A stretch of DNA of 64,000 nucleotides, taken from NCBI RefSeq assembly GCF_036898095.1, contig NC_090763.1, positions 53,118,285-53,182,284 on the forward strand, in the 5' to 3' direction. Position numbers and translations under genes: made by a program. The stretch comes from Palaemon carinicauda (taxonomy: Eukaryota; Arthropoda; Malacostraca; Decapoda; Palaemonidae). The stretch's first letter is position 1. Each line of letters begins with the position of its first letter. Of this stretch, positions 1 through 10,322 are shown piece after piece. The notes under the pieces were generated by a model. That model saw nothing but the letters and a program-made list of their open reading frames with translations, did not search any database and was not told where the DNA came from.

Positions 1-130
1 ATTCTGAAAAATAATGAAAATAATGAAAATTTTAACTTATCTTTAAACTCATGTCAGTGAAATGTTATAGTCCCCATCCTTGTTATCAGCTTTAATTTAT
101 ATATGAATAATTTCATCTTGTGCCATCAGT

Positions 131-240
131 GTTCCTTTAGTTACCATGTCTTTCCCATATTATTAGGGGAATTGGGTCGCCAAGCGTTCCTTTAGCTTCC
201 GTCTCCTTCCCATATTATTAGGGGAATCAGGTTGCCGACT
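131..240. repeat. 55-bp direct tandem duplication
   Basis: Two adjacent copies, starting at 131 and 186, share GTTCCTTTAG and, further on, CCCATATTATTAGGGGAAT. They differ at several bases, so the duplication is not recent. No coding content is visible. Confidence 0.8.
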
Positions 241-571
241 AGAGAGTTTTTTGTTTACTGACTTCGGCTTCTGGATTTCAAATATGCAGGTAAACAAACG
301 CTTCTGAAAGAAAAGAAAAATATCTTTACTCCATATGGTCTTCACTTTCGAATCATAGCCTGGCTCTTGATAATCAATGTGATACATAAGATTCTTTTTA
401 GTAGCATTCATCAGAAAAAATGGTATATTTCATTTTATCTTTAGAGATCAAGATAACAATTTTGAACCTTGAACTTGACCATGCAGTTATTGACAAAAAC
501 AGCTGAAGGAAGAACAGTGCTATACTTATAGCATCCTGCTTTTCCAACTAGGGTTGTAGCTTGTCTAATAA
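241..571. other. AT-rich spacer, nothing recognised
   Basis: Unique-looking AT-rich DNA. The short minus-strand open frame here (163-411) shows no domain and overlaps the 55-bp duplication, so I do not call a gene. Confidence 0.5.
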
Positions 572-572
572 C

Positions 573-634
<62 letters not shown>
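572..634. repeat. (AAT)n microsatellite
   Basis: About 21 near-perfect AAT repeats. Read on the minus strand they give a poly-isoleucine run, which is a repeat artefact. Confidence 0.95.
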
Positions 635-637
<3 letters not shown>

Positions 638-1570
638 CAACTAAAGTCCATGAAAAAAACAATAACAAAATTATCCAAAACTAAAGTAGCAGTCATGTAT
701 ATGAAGATTGGTGCTTTGATAAGATCCTTATTCTTTCAACAATAGTTTTATGAGTACTATTCCTAGTAAGGTTTCCAGTATCGTTATTGCATTGATAATA
801 TTGCATTTGCAGTATTAAGAAGTGAATAGATTAAATTCTCACAATTATACAGATAGTTAATTAGATATAATTATATATCCCTGTATCGTGATACTGCTTT
901 CTGCAAGGTACCAGGCATGAAGTTGGCAAAGATTGTAAATCTATTATCTATATAGAAACAAGTCTATTAATCAAAGGGTAAATACAGGCAGTTTTGGTTT
1001 TACATCATTCAGGAGTTTGGTATACAGAGACTAGCTTCTTTGAACTACAGAACTTTGAAACAATTTGTAATTTTAATTTGAACTCTAATAATGTACAGCT
1101 TTTCAAATACCAACTATCAATGGTTTGTTTTCTAATTAGTGTGATGATTGAGTAATTCAAAATATCGTCATCTTGACGGCTCTTAAAAGCATAAAGAATA
1201 TATAAACACGAATAGTACAGAAAGTATCACCAAATATCAACACAATTTCTAAGGAAAATATCTCATATACATAAACCCATGTTTCCCTGCCTGCATAACA
1301 CTGGGCTGTTTAACTATTATTATATAGCAGCAACCACTTGAAAATGCTGAATTCATATGTTAATGAACCTACCTTTTCAGTAATAAAACTACACTCAATA
1401 CGGCCAAAATATGTTATCTCCAACACTCAATCTGTTGTTGCAGACACCAAGAATTCAATTTTTTCAGTTATCAACCCTAAATTTTCAAGGTTTTCTTAAT
1501 TCTTTGCAAAATATCAAAATGTTTAGAAAAATACGATAGCAATTTCAATAGTCTTTGTCAAAATTCAAAG
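635..1570. other. AT-rich intergenic DNA, nothing recognised
   Basis: No long open frame, RNA gene or transposon end could be identified on either strand. Confidence 0.5.
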
Positions 1571-1898
1571 ATCCAGGGACGGGGGGAGGGCCCCAGGGAT
1601 GGGGGGAGGGCCCCAGTGACGGGGGGAGGGCCCCAGTGACGGGGGGAGGGCCCCAGGGATGGGGGGAGGGCCCCAGGGACGGGGGGAGGGCCCCAGTGAC
1701 GGGGGGAGGGCCCCAGGGACGGGGTTAGGGCCCCAGGGACGGGGGGAAGGCCCCAGGGACGGGGGGAGGGCCCCAGGGATGGGGGGAGGGCCCCAGGGAC
1801 GGGGGGAGGGCCCCAGGGACGGGGTTAGGGCCCCAGGGACGGGGGGAAGGCCCCAGGGACGGGGGGAAGGCCCCAGGGACGGGGGGAGGGATCCAGGG
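1571..1898. repeat. 20-bp G-rich minisatellite, 16 copies
   Basis: Sixteen units of 20 bp follow the pattern GGGGGGAGGGCCCCAGGGAC. Variants are GTGAC or GGGAT at the end and GGGGTTAGGG or GGGGGGAAGG at the start. The GGGGTTAGGG variant recurs at 1721 and 1821, exactly five units apart, which suggests a block duplication. ATCCAGGGA occurs at both edges. The + strand has clustered G-runs and could form G-quadruplexes. The proline- and glycine-rich open frames on both strands follow from the 20-bp period and are not genes. Confidence 0.95.
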
Positions 1899-2093
1899 AG
1901 AGTTCCGAGACCATACATAAGTAACCTAACGAGACCAGATCAGTCCCTTTTCTTGACTGACGGACCAACGTTATCACCGTTAAGACAGGCAGAATGTAGA
2001 TCGGATGAACTACTCATAGGATACCAATTTGAACATTTATAAACAAATTAAAATGTAATGCAAAACCTATGTACTCATCAATTTTAGAGATAG

Positions 2094-2211
2094 GTTCTGT
2101 CGCTCAAATCGAACCACATTTCCTATAAAATCATTGGGTGACCCCTTTGTTAAATAAGTTCCGTCACTCAAATTGAACCACATTCCTTAAAAAAAAGCAT
2201 GGGATGACCTA
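2094..2211. repeat. 64-bp diverged tandem duplication
   Basis: Copies start at 2094 and 2158. They share the pattern GTTC-GTC-CTCAAAT-GAACCACATT and a following GGGTGACC or GGATGACC. Several substitutions and an A-run separate them. Confidence 0.7.
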
Positions 2212-2480
2212 CACTTAGATGACCATAACAAATGGTTTATGAGGATTATATACCCTAATTTTCCTATAAATTCTTTGGTAATTTTGTTACTCAGTACATC
2301 AAAGACTAATATAGATTAGATGATGGAATGAGGACCATATTGTTTAGTGCACCAACTAGTACAAACACAGCTGTTAAGTTAGACTAAAACTTTAAATATC
2401 ATTGAATAGCAAACCTGTTAAACCCACAATAAATTCATAATGTTATACGAGTGAAAAATTTGGATTTAAGAGTACAGTAG

Positions 2481-2603
2481 CTTTATGGGAAATTGCGCCA
2501 TTAAAACTGTATACCATAATTCAAAAGTAATTTGTATTTTTCTTTATGGGAAATTGCAGCATTAAAACTGTATCCCATAGTTCAAAAGTAATTTGTATTT
2601 TTC
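2481..2603. repeat. 61-bp tandem duplication
   Basis: Copies start at 2481 and 2542 (CTTTATGGGAAATTGC...). They are identical over most of their length, with about four differences, so this duplication is younger than those at 131 and 2094. Confidence 0.85.
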
Positions 2604-3180
2604 TTAACTATAAAAACTTGGGTCCTTTATAGGTTTATGCTTTCAGCAAAGCTGGATACGGCTGAATAAAACTTAATGAGGCGGTGGCAGTTGAGGGTGG
2701 CGTGTAAGGCCCGCCCACCCAATAGACCACTGAGCTCCCACTTTGACCCTAAATTTAGGCCTTGCGGGGTTTTTGAGGTAGGAAATGTAGCTTAAAGAAC
2801 TCGTTTGTAAACAGGTAGTTAGAAAAAAATAAAAATTACCCTAAAAATTTATGATTTGTTCTTACAAGAATTTAATAAACCTTTGTCCTTTAAGCTTGGT
2901 CACTACCAGGGAATGGTAGGCAGACAAGAAAGAACCTGTATCTGCTTGGAAGATATGTTGTCTGAATGTGTGTTCATTTATGAGAAATGGGTTTGCTTAC
3001 ATGTGGGCAGTGAATTCCTTCCCTTTGTCTGGGAGAATGGAGGAGGTACTAATAAACAAAATTTATTTGTTAAGAAAAGTTTCTCGATCATGTGGCTTCC
3101 GCCGTCTTGTGTCAGATCCATCAAATGAAGGAGTGTCTTCGTCACTACAAGCAAAGGGAAGAAAAATAAGGGCTAGTTGA
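2604..3180. other. Intergenic DNA, nothing recognised
   Basis: A short GC-richer patch (about 2680-2775) interrupts AT-rich DNA. The small + strand frames at 2856-3180 overlap one another, show no recognisable domain and are not called as genes. Confidence 0.45.
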
Positions 3181-5650
3181 TCTTACCTATCCTTGTAGAC
3201 TTATATTCCTACCACTATGGTTGGTTCAATTGAGAGGAACAAGGATCATTTGACTATCAAGCAAAAGGGCAACTCCCATGCGAGTGCGAGTGCCCAAGAG
3301 GTCGCTTAACAATGGAACATTTCAAGAGGATCACTGTCGTCATAAGATTGGTTGCAAGCAACTGCTTCTGTAAAATCAGGATGAAACCTTGCCCTCTAAC
3401 TGCCCTAGCTAGGATGGGAGTTGGTCGTACATGTCTGTCCTTGGACCGGTAAACACTAGAGTAACCAGCGATCTCTAGAGGATAAAAGCATTACAGAAAA
3501 CATTCCAGGCTGATAGCTGTCAAGCAAACGATCGGTTGCAAGCCACTATTTCCAAAAGACAAGATTGAGACTGTGTGCATAAGTCAGGTTACTGACCAAT
3601 AAACACACAGAAAAATTTTCTCTATAGAAGGTATATGTTCCCCTCAATCTTATGGCAGGAATCCCATGTTTTAGGTACCCTCGGGCAGGCCAAAAACTGG
3701 GGAGCAACCTGGATGGTTTGTTGCACCCGAACTCCATCAGTTGACATCGATAAATAATTGTAAATGAGACCTCCTCCTTCCTGGTGATAGGTATAGCTAA
3801 GAAAAGAGGTAGATGCTTCCCGATTGAATTAACTGGAATAAGCTCCGATTGTTCCCTCTCAAGGGAACAGACTCGCTTTGTATAGTTTTGAAGTCTAAGT
3901 ACTTTTGATACTTACATGTATGATCCATAGATATTAGGGAGGGCTTGACTGGGATGGAGGAGGAGCCCATTTGAGAGCAGACTTCCTATGTCTGGGGTTC
4001 ATGGAAAGGCAGTGGTTCTTGTAGAACCTGACTTTTCTTAGGAGATACAACATTGGCTGATAGAGAGAGCTAATGATGCATTGGAACAAGATTCTAATTT
4101 GTCTGGATCCAGGCATCAATTGGCTTAACCCAAGATTGTCCTTTACATACAAAGGAATGTCAGCAGGTTCTGCATGATGGTAACTTGCCCTTGCTACTCT
4201 TCACGAGCGTACATCCATGTGCCCACATGGCTAGCACATGCAACTGGTGAAACGAACAGCCTTCGTTGGCAGTAGTAGCTCACCAGCTCACATGTGAATG
4301 TGTCAAATCACAAATGCCCTGCCTTAGGGTAAGTGATCGTACATTAGCTTGAGCATCGTGAACGCATTTGTGTTTGTCAATGTGCAACATAATTGCTCAA
4401 AAGGAGTTGATCGTTCACGAGCAGTAGCATCATGAACATGTTCGCAAGCATGCATGCACCCACGAGAAGCTCATGCAGCTGGGAAAGAGAGTGTGTTGAA
4501 GCTCACCTGTAAGCAAACACTCATCTGCCATTGCTTGTGAACGTAAGAGCAAGCTGATTCTATCCCGTTAAGAGTAGAGACTTGGGCCAATAACCACAAA
4601 CGGTTATATTTCATGAGACTCGTTGTACCCTGAGGCATGGTGGGCTGAGGCAGAAAGGGGTCAGACGCCAAGACCATGTGTGTGCTCCAAAGAGCTCTCT
4701 ATCCCATAGGGAGATGATGTCTGAGGCAATAAATCCCAAGAATTATGTCTCAAGAATGGTCGTAAACCAGGAGAATGATGGTGAGAGGCAGTTAATGTAA
4801 CCAGTCCGCAGGCATTAACATGAGGGTGCTTCAAAGAGCTCAATATCCAGTAAGGAGTGGAGATCTGTGACAATAACCCAGCAAGGTTATGTCTCATGAG
4901 ACTTGTTGTGCACTGGTGAGTTGATGGTGAGAGGCGGCAGCCACAAGAAATCTGAAGGTATCTCCATCTGTGGCAATAACCTCGAAGGATTATGTCTCAT
5001 GAGCCTTGTTGTAGCGAGATCTGGCTCATAAAGGTGAGCACATATACATAAACCGAAGTAGCGTTTGTCAGAACCTCAATAAGAGCTGGAAAGAGACATT
5101 GATGAATCAAGCATTTGTTTCCAAAACCCCGATGAGGGCTGACCACACAGGTGAGGAGGGCCTTGCTCGTGAACAAGAAAGGTGCACAACACTGGGTGGA
5201 GAAGCTGATGCTTCTTATGCTGCAAGACCTCAACGCATTGAGTGAACTCAGGTTGAGGGTGCGCCACGTAATCAGCAAGCATAGAAGTCTGACAGTGGTC
5301 AGCTTCTGGGTCATATCGAAAGGATCACCTGACTGGTAGTGACTGGTAGTCTGCAACTGCTCATGTTTATGCATTGGATCTGCATGAACGAATGGAAGAG
5401 CAGATATGAAGGGTGCTGAAACTAAGTTCACAAGAAGCTCTGGAGGGTCACCCAGAATCTTGGATGGGAAGACCATGAATAACCCCTGGGAAGGCAGCTG
5501 TGCCCTCCGACTGTTCCCTTGTAGCATCTCCAAAGGCTGTTCCTTAAAGGGGAGACCCAAAAGCCATAAAGAAGGAGAGTTGCGCATGCGGCAACGAGAG
5601 AGAGTTCCCCAGTATAGGGGAAGTGACAGTTTCTGCACCTAAGAGTTGTC
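3181..5650. repeat. GC-richer anonymous block with degenerate internal repeats
   Basis: This block is less AT-rich than its flanks and looks like an old dispersed element. Within it a motif close to CAATAACC...GGTTATGTCTCATGAG...TTGTTGTA recurs near 4585, 4727, 4870 and 4973, spaced roughly 143, 143 and 103 bp apart. The longest open frame (4997-5638, minus, 213 codons) begins with GTG, matches no family I know and shows no motif. I cannot assign the block to a transposon class because no terminal repeats or target duplication were seen. Confidence 0.45.
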
Positions 5651-6355
5651 CAGGGTTCAGTCGATCACCACTCTTACCCATTCGTCCATCGGAAGAGAAC
5701 TAACAAGCAGAGAAAACGCGGAGGGAATGAGACACCGAAGTAAGAAGTTGGGAGTACTTCTCCCGTCATCTACTGAACTGCTCTCACTGGAAGGATGACT
5801 GACTACACCCTGAAAAAGTAAATAACCATTGATGTAAACAGACAATTTTATGTAAAGAGCTGACAAGGGGAGAGACATGCAGCACGTCTTCACTCTACAG
5901 AGCCAAAAGTAAAAGTGACATCATATAACCCGCTACATCCTGCTAATTAGCGGCAGACTTATACTAGTTTCAGCTTTGCCCAAAGTATTATATCCATAGT
6001 AAAGATCAAAAGAGTGTATTAGGTGGAACACAGGGACTTTAGCAAACATAACCACACACACACATTACCTATGCTATGACTCAAGTCTTTCTCTTTACTT
6101 ACCAATGGGTTTCAAATGCCTGGAATAGCCTGTCTGATCCTAAAACTGTTTCACATGCAAACTTATAATAAAAACATTGGCCCATGTAACAAATAGCAAT
6201 TTCTCCTTACCAAAAATTAACAGGTCGAAGCCTGATGTCTTTCAGTAGCTACGGGACTATTTATTGGAGTCCATTTTCTACTATTAGGTGAAGGTATAAT
6301 GCAGTTGGTTCCAGCATGAAGTTGCGGAGCTGCCCGTGCTTCTTGTTCTGTTGAA
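5651..6355. other. Intergenic DNA, nothing recognised
   Basis: Short frames on the minus strand only (5657-5893, 6217-6405), none with a recognisable domain. A small CA run lies near 6052-6064. Confidence 0.45.
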
Positions 6356-6359
6356 TTAA

Positions 6360-6645
6360 CCCTTTTACCCCCAAAGGACGTACTGGTATGTTTCACAAAA
6401 CTCATCCCTTCACCCCCATGGACGTACCGGTACGTCCTTGCAAAAAAATGCTATAAAATTTTTTTTTTCATATTTTTGATAATTTATTGAGAAAATTCAG
6501 GCATTTTCCAAGAGAATGAGACCAACCTGACCTCTCTATGACAAAAATTAAGGCTGTTAGAGCAATTTAAAAAAAATATACTGCAAAATGTGCTGGGGAA
6601 AAAATAACCCCCTGGGGGTTAAGGGTTGGAAATTTCCAAAAAGGG
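6360..6645. mobile_element. MITE-like element flanked by TTAA
   Basis: TTAA occurs immediately outside both ends (6356-6359 and 6646-6649), and the ends begin CCCTTTT and finish AAAAGGG as a short inverted repeat. A second inverted copy, CCCCTGGGGGTTAAGGGTT near 6610-6628, resembles the left end AACCCTTTTACCCCCAAAGG, so the true right boundary may be there. Inside is the perfect 18-bp palindrome GGACGTACCGGTACGTCC (6420-6437), with a diverged half at 6375-6391. TTAA flanks are typical of piggyBac-type elements. The class is inference and no transposase is present. Confidence 0.5.
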
Positions 6646-6649
6646 TTAA

Positions 6650-7120
6650 TATATTTGTATAAATGTAACAGTCAAATATAAAAAAAAAAATGGTATAAAA
6701 TTGACATTAAAGATACTTTTTACCTGGTGAATAAACATATATAGAGGGGATTAAAACATGACTCTTTTACTCCTAAACAGAGAACATATCTCCCACCATA
6801 TCTAATCATAACCAATTACCCACTCCAGCTTAATAAAATGAATAAATTAAATCCCCATGTGGGATCATTAAGAAGTATTTGGTCTCCTGCTCAATGCCAC
6901 CATACATCTACACACCAGACAAGGGTCTTCCTCAATTATATTTTTACTCCCAACCTTTGATTTATTCACTGAAATGCTAATGGCAGCCACAAGAAAAGGC
7001 GCTTAGATAGCAAGTAGGAAAAATATTTGGTTCATGTATTTGGCTATAAATTAAAGTATCATATATTTACCCTTCTATTCTATATTTACTGCACTAAGTA
7101 AAAGCTCAAATATGACAATG
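6650..7120. other. AT-rich spacer, nothing recognised
   Basis: No open frame, RNA gene or repeat structure supported. Confidence 0.5.
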
Positions 7121-8150
7121 TAGGGTAGGGTAGGGTAGGGTAGGCAAGGTAAGCTAAGGTAAGGTTTATGTTATGTTGTTAGGGTAGGGTAGGGTAGGGT
7201 AGGGAAGGGTAGGGAAGGGTAGGGTAGGGTAGCATAGATAAGGGTAACTAAAGGTAGGTATAGTAAGGATAGGTATGGTAAGAGTAGGTAAGCACAGGTA
7301 TGAGGTATAGTAAGAGTTAATTAAGTAAAGGTAAGGTAAGGTAAGGTAGGGTAGGGTACGGTGGGGTAGGGTAGGGTACGGTGGGGTAGGGTAGGGTACG
7401 GTGGGGTAGGGTAGGGTAGGGTAAGGTAATGTAAGGGTAGGGTAAGGTAATGTAAGGGTAGGGTAGGGTAGGGTAAGGTTAGTGAAGGGTAGGGTAAGGT
7501 TAGTGAAGGGTAGGGTAAGGTAGGCTAGGGTAGGGTAAGGTAGGCTAGGGTAGGGTAAGGGTGGGTTAGCTAAGTTAAGGTTAGGTGAGGTACGGTAAGG
7601 ATAGGATAGCTAAGGTAAGGGTGTAAGGTAGGGTAAGGTAAGGGTAGGGTAAGGTAAGGGTAGGGTAAGCAAGGGTAGGGTAAGCAAGGGTAGGGTAAGG
7701 TTAAGTTTGGTAGGGTAAGGGTAAGCTAAGAGCAGGTAAAGTATGAGTAGGTAAGAGAGTAGGTAAGGTGAAGGCAGGCAAGGTAAGAGTAGGTAAGGTC
7801 AGGACAGGCAAAGTATGTACTGTATATGTAAATTATGTGTAGGTAAAGTATGGTTAGGAAAGGTAAGATTAGATAAATTATAGGTATGAAAGGTAAGGGT
7901 AGGTAATGTGAGAGTCATTAAGGTTAGATGAGGTAAGGTAGGATGAGGTAAGGTAGGATAAGATAAGGTAAGGATAGGTAAGGTAAAGTGAGGTTAGATA
8001 AAGTGAGGTTAGATAAAGTAAGGGTAGGTAAAGTGAGGTTAAGTAAAGTAAGGTTAGGTAAAGTGAGGTTAAGCAAGGTAAGGTAGTTAAGAAAAGGGTA
8101 TGTAAGGTAAGAATGGGTATGATAGGGGCAGGCAAAGTGAGGTTAGGTAA
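7121..8150. repeat. Degenerate GGTAG/GGTAA pentamer array, about 1 kb
   Basis: The + strand is built from GGTAG and GGTAA pentamers with strong G/A strand bias. The left half is richest in GGGTA runs, such as GGGTAGGGTAGGGTAGGG, which could form G-quadruplexes. Secondary duplications of about 20 bp lie inside it: TACGGTGGGGTAGGGTAGGG three times near 7357-7416, and other 20-21-bp pairs at 7420-7560 and 7620-7695. The right third drifts to a GTGAGGTTAGATAAA pattern. It is not the arthropod telomere repeat TTAGG. Confidence 0.9.
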
Positions 8151-8205
8151 CTACAACATAAACAAGAGAGAGTATTTTGTAATTTTATTTTCGTAATTAT
8201 GCTCA

Positions 8206-8640
8206 GTGGATTTTGAGAAAGCATTTGATAGCATTTCACGTAGTATGCTAAAAAATATATGAGGCACTATGGGATACCAGAAAAGTGTAAACCTGATAAT
8301 GGTTATGCATAAGTGGAACTTAATGGTAGTCTTACAGATACATTTGAGGTCAAGACTGGAGTACTACAGGGTGGAATACTATCCCATCTGTTGTTTATCA
8401 TAGTGATTGATTATGTTATGAACAAGGTAATGTAAGGAATGAATAATGGCATTCACTGGAAAGGGGATCAGAGATTATGTGATCTTGAATACGCAGATGA
8501 TATAGTTCTAATTGTTTCTACAATGGTTGAAATACAGGAAATGATTGATAGGTTAGTAATGGAGGGGAGAAAGATTGGATTGGTGATCAACTCGAGAGAG
8601 AGAGAGATCATGCATATTACAGGGCAATGTAACAGTAACA
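8206..8640 (+). pseudogene. Non-LTR retrotransposon reverse transcriptase fragment, broken
   Basis: Three reverse transcriptase blocks are readable in order on the + strand: VDFEKAFDS (8206 onward, containing the first catalytic-type Asp), TGVLQGGILS (about 8355-8385), and LEYADDIVLI (about 8482-8511) with the YADD catalytic box. A region like the thumb follows (EIQEMIDRLVMEGRKIGLVI). These are typical of LINE reverse transcriptases, which copy their own RNA into the genome by target-primed reverse transcription. The first block is in a different frame from the other two. In-frame stops occur at about 8260 and 8433, and both ends are missing. It is a dead fragment. The clade is not certain, though RTE- or Jockey-like is plausible. 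Confidence 0.8.
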
Positions 8641-9280
8641 AAACTACTTTTTCTTATAGAAAATATTACGCTCTCTTCGAAAATGACACTCGTTCTCGTC
8701 GCAAATGAATAGTTTCAGAAATATATATATATATCTATATCCTACAGTAATGGGGGACCCCCAGTGGGAACTCGGGGTTTTGGGTGGGGAAAACATACTG
8801 GGGAAATGATGTATAGCTGTAAAACAAGCATTTTCTTCTCTATACATTACCTTCTTGGATTTATAATAACCGGAGGAAAAGACAAAACAGTATAACCGTA
8901 TAAACTTTGGGGCGTCGTTGCAAAGACTATTCCTCATGAAAAAATACAGTAACCAGTGCTGCCAATGCCTGATGTAGAACAAATGTTAGCATTCCATGCT
9001 AACATTAGCACACTCACGTACGTACGTTCGTACATACCAGTTTTCGATCTTCTGCGCAAAAACCCCGCCTCCCTACGTAGAAACTTTTCCCCCACTAATA
9101 GGATTTCTTCTTCCCTAACCGTGAAATGTAACTCTCCGTCTCTCTACCAGCTCTGTTCAAGTCTATTACATGATTACTTATGTAATACCCCCGTATACAT
9201 ATTACTTTTGACCCTAGAATTACTCGTTTTATTATCCTATACCTTATAAAATCAACTCATTTTGTATTCCCATTCAATAT
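8641..9280. other. Left flank of the Tigger insertion, no gene recognised
   Basis: Contains a short AT run (8722-8739), a GC-richer patch GGGGGACCCCC at 8750, and a perfect hairpin at 8982-9006. The + strand frame 8956-9249 shows no domain. This DNA was continuous with 13173 onward before the Tigger element inserted. Confidence 0.5.
8982..9006. repeat. Perfect 10-bp inverted repeat with 5-nt loop
   Basis: AATGTTAGCA (8982-8991) pairs with TGCTAACATT (8997-9006) around the loop TTCCA. It lies in otherwise anonymous DNA. Confidence 0.85.
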
Positions 9281-9383
9281 TACAGTGAACCCTCGTTTAT
9301 CGCGGTAGATAGGTTCCAGACGCGGGCGCGATAGGTGAAAATCCGCGAAGTAGTGACAGCATATTTACCTATTTATTTAACAT

Positions 9384-10160
<777 letters not shown>

Positions 10161-10322
10161 ACTATAAAACAGGTTAAAGTAAAAAATAAAGATTGTTACT
10201 GTACTCACCACGAAAGAAGTTCAAGAAAAACTTGAATGACGATGGCGATGAATTTGCTGCACAGTAGAAATGATGATGATGAAGCTGATGATGTGTTCTA
10301 CTGTGCAGTCAATGATAGTATT

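Noticed and set aside
1565..2042. Proline-rich (minus) and glycine-rich (plus) proteins
   Set aside because: Both are translations of the 20-bp minisatellite and lie antisense to each other.
4997..5638. 213-codon minus-strand frame
   Set aside because: GTG start, no recognisable domain, composition like its anonymous repeat-rich surroundings. The length alone is not enough to call a gene.
7121..8150. Telomere array
   Set aside because: The period is GGTAG/GGTAA, not the arthropod TTAGG, and it is internal and degenerate.
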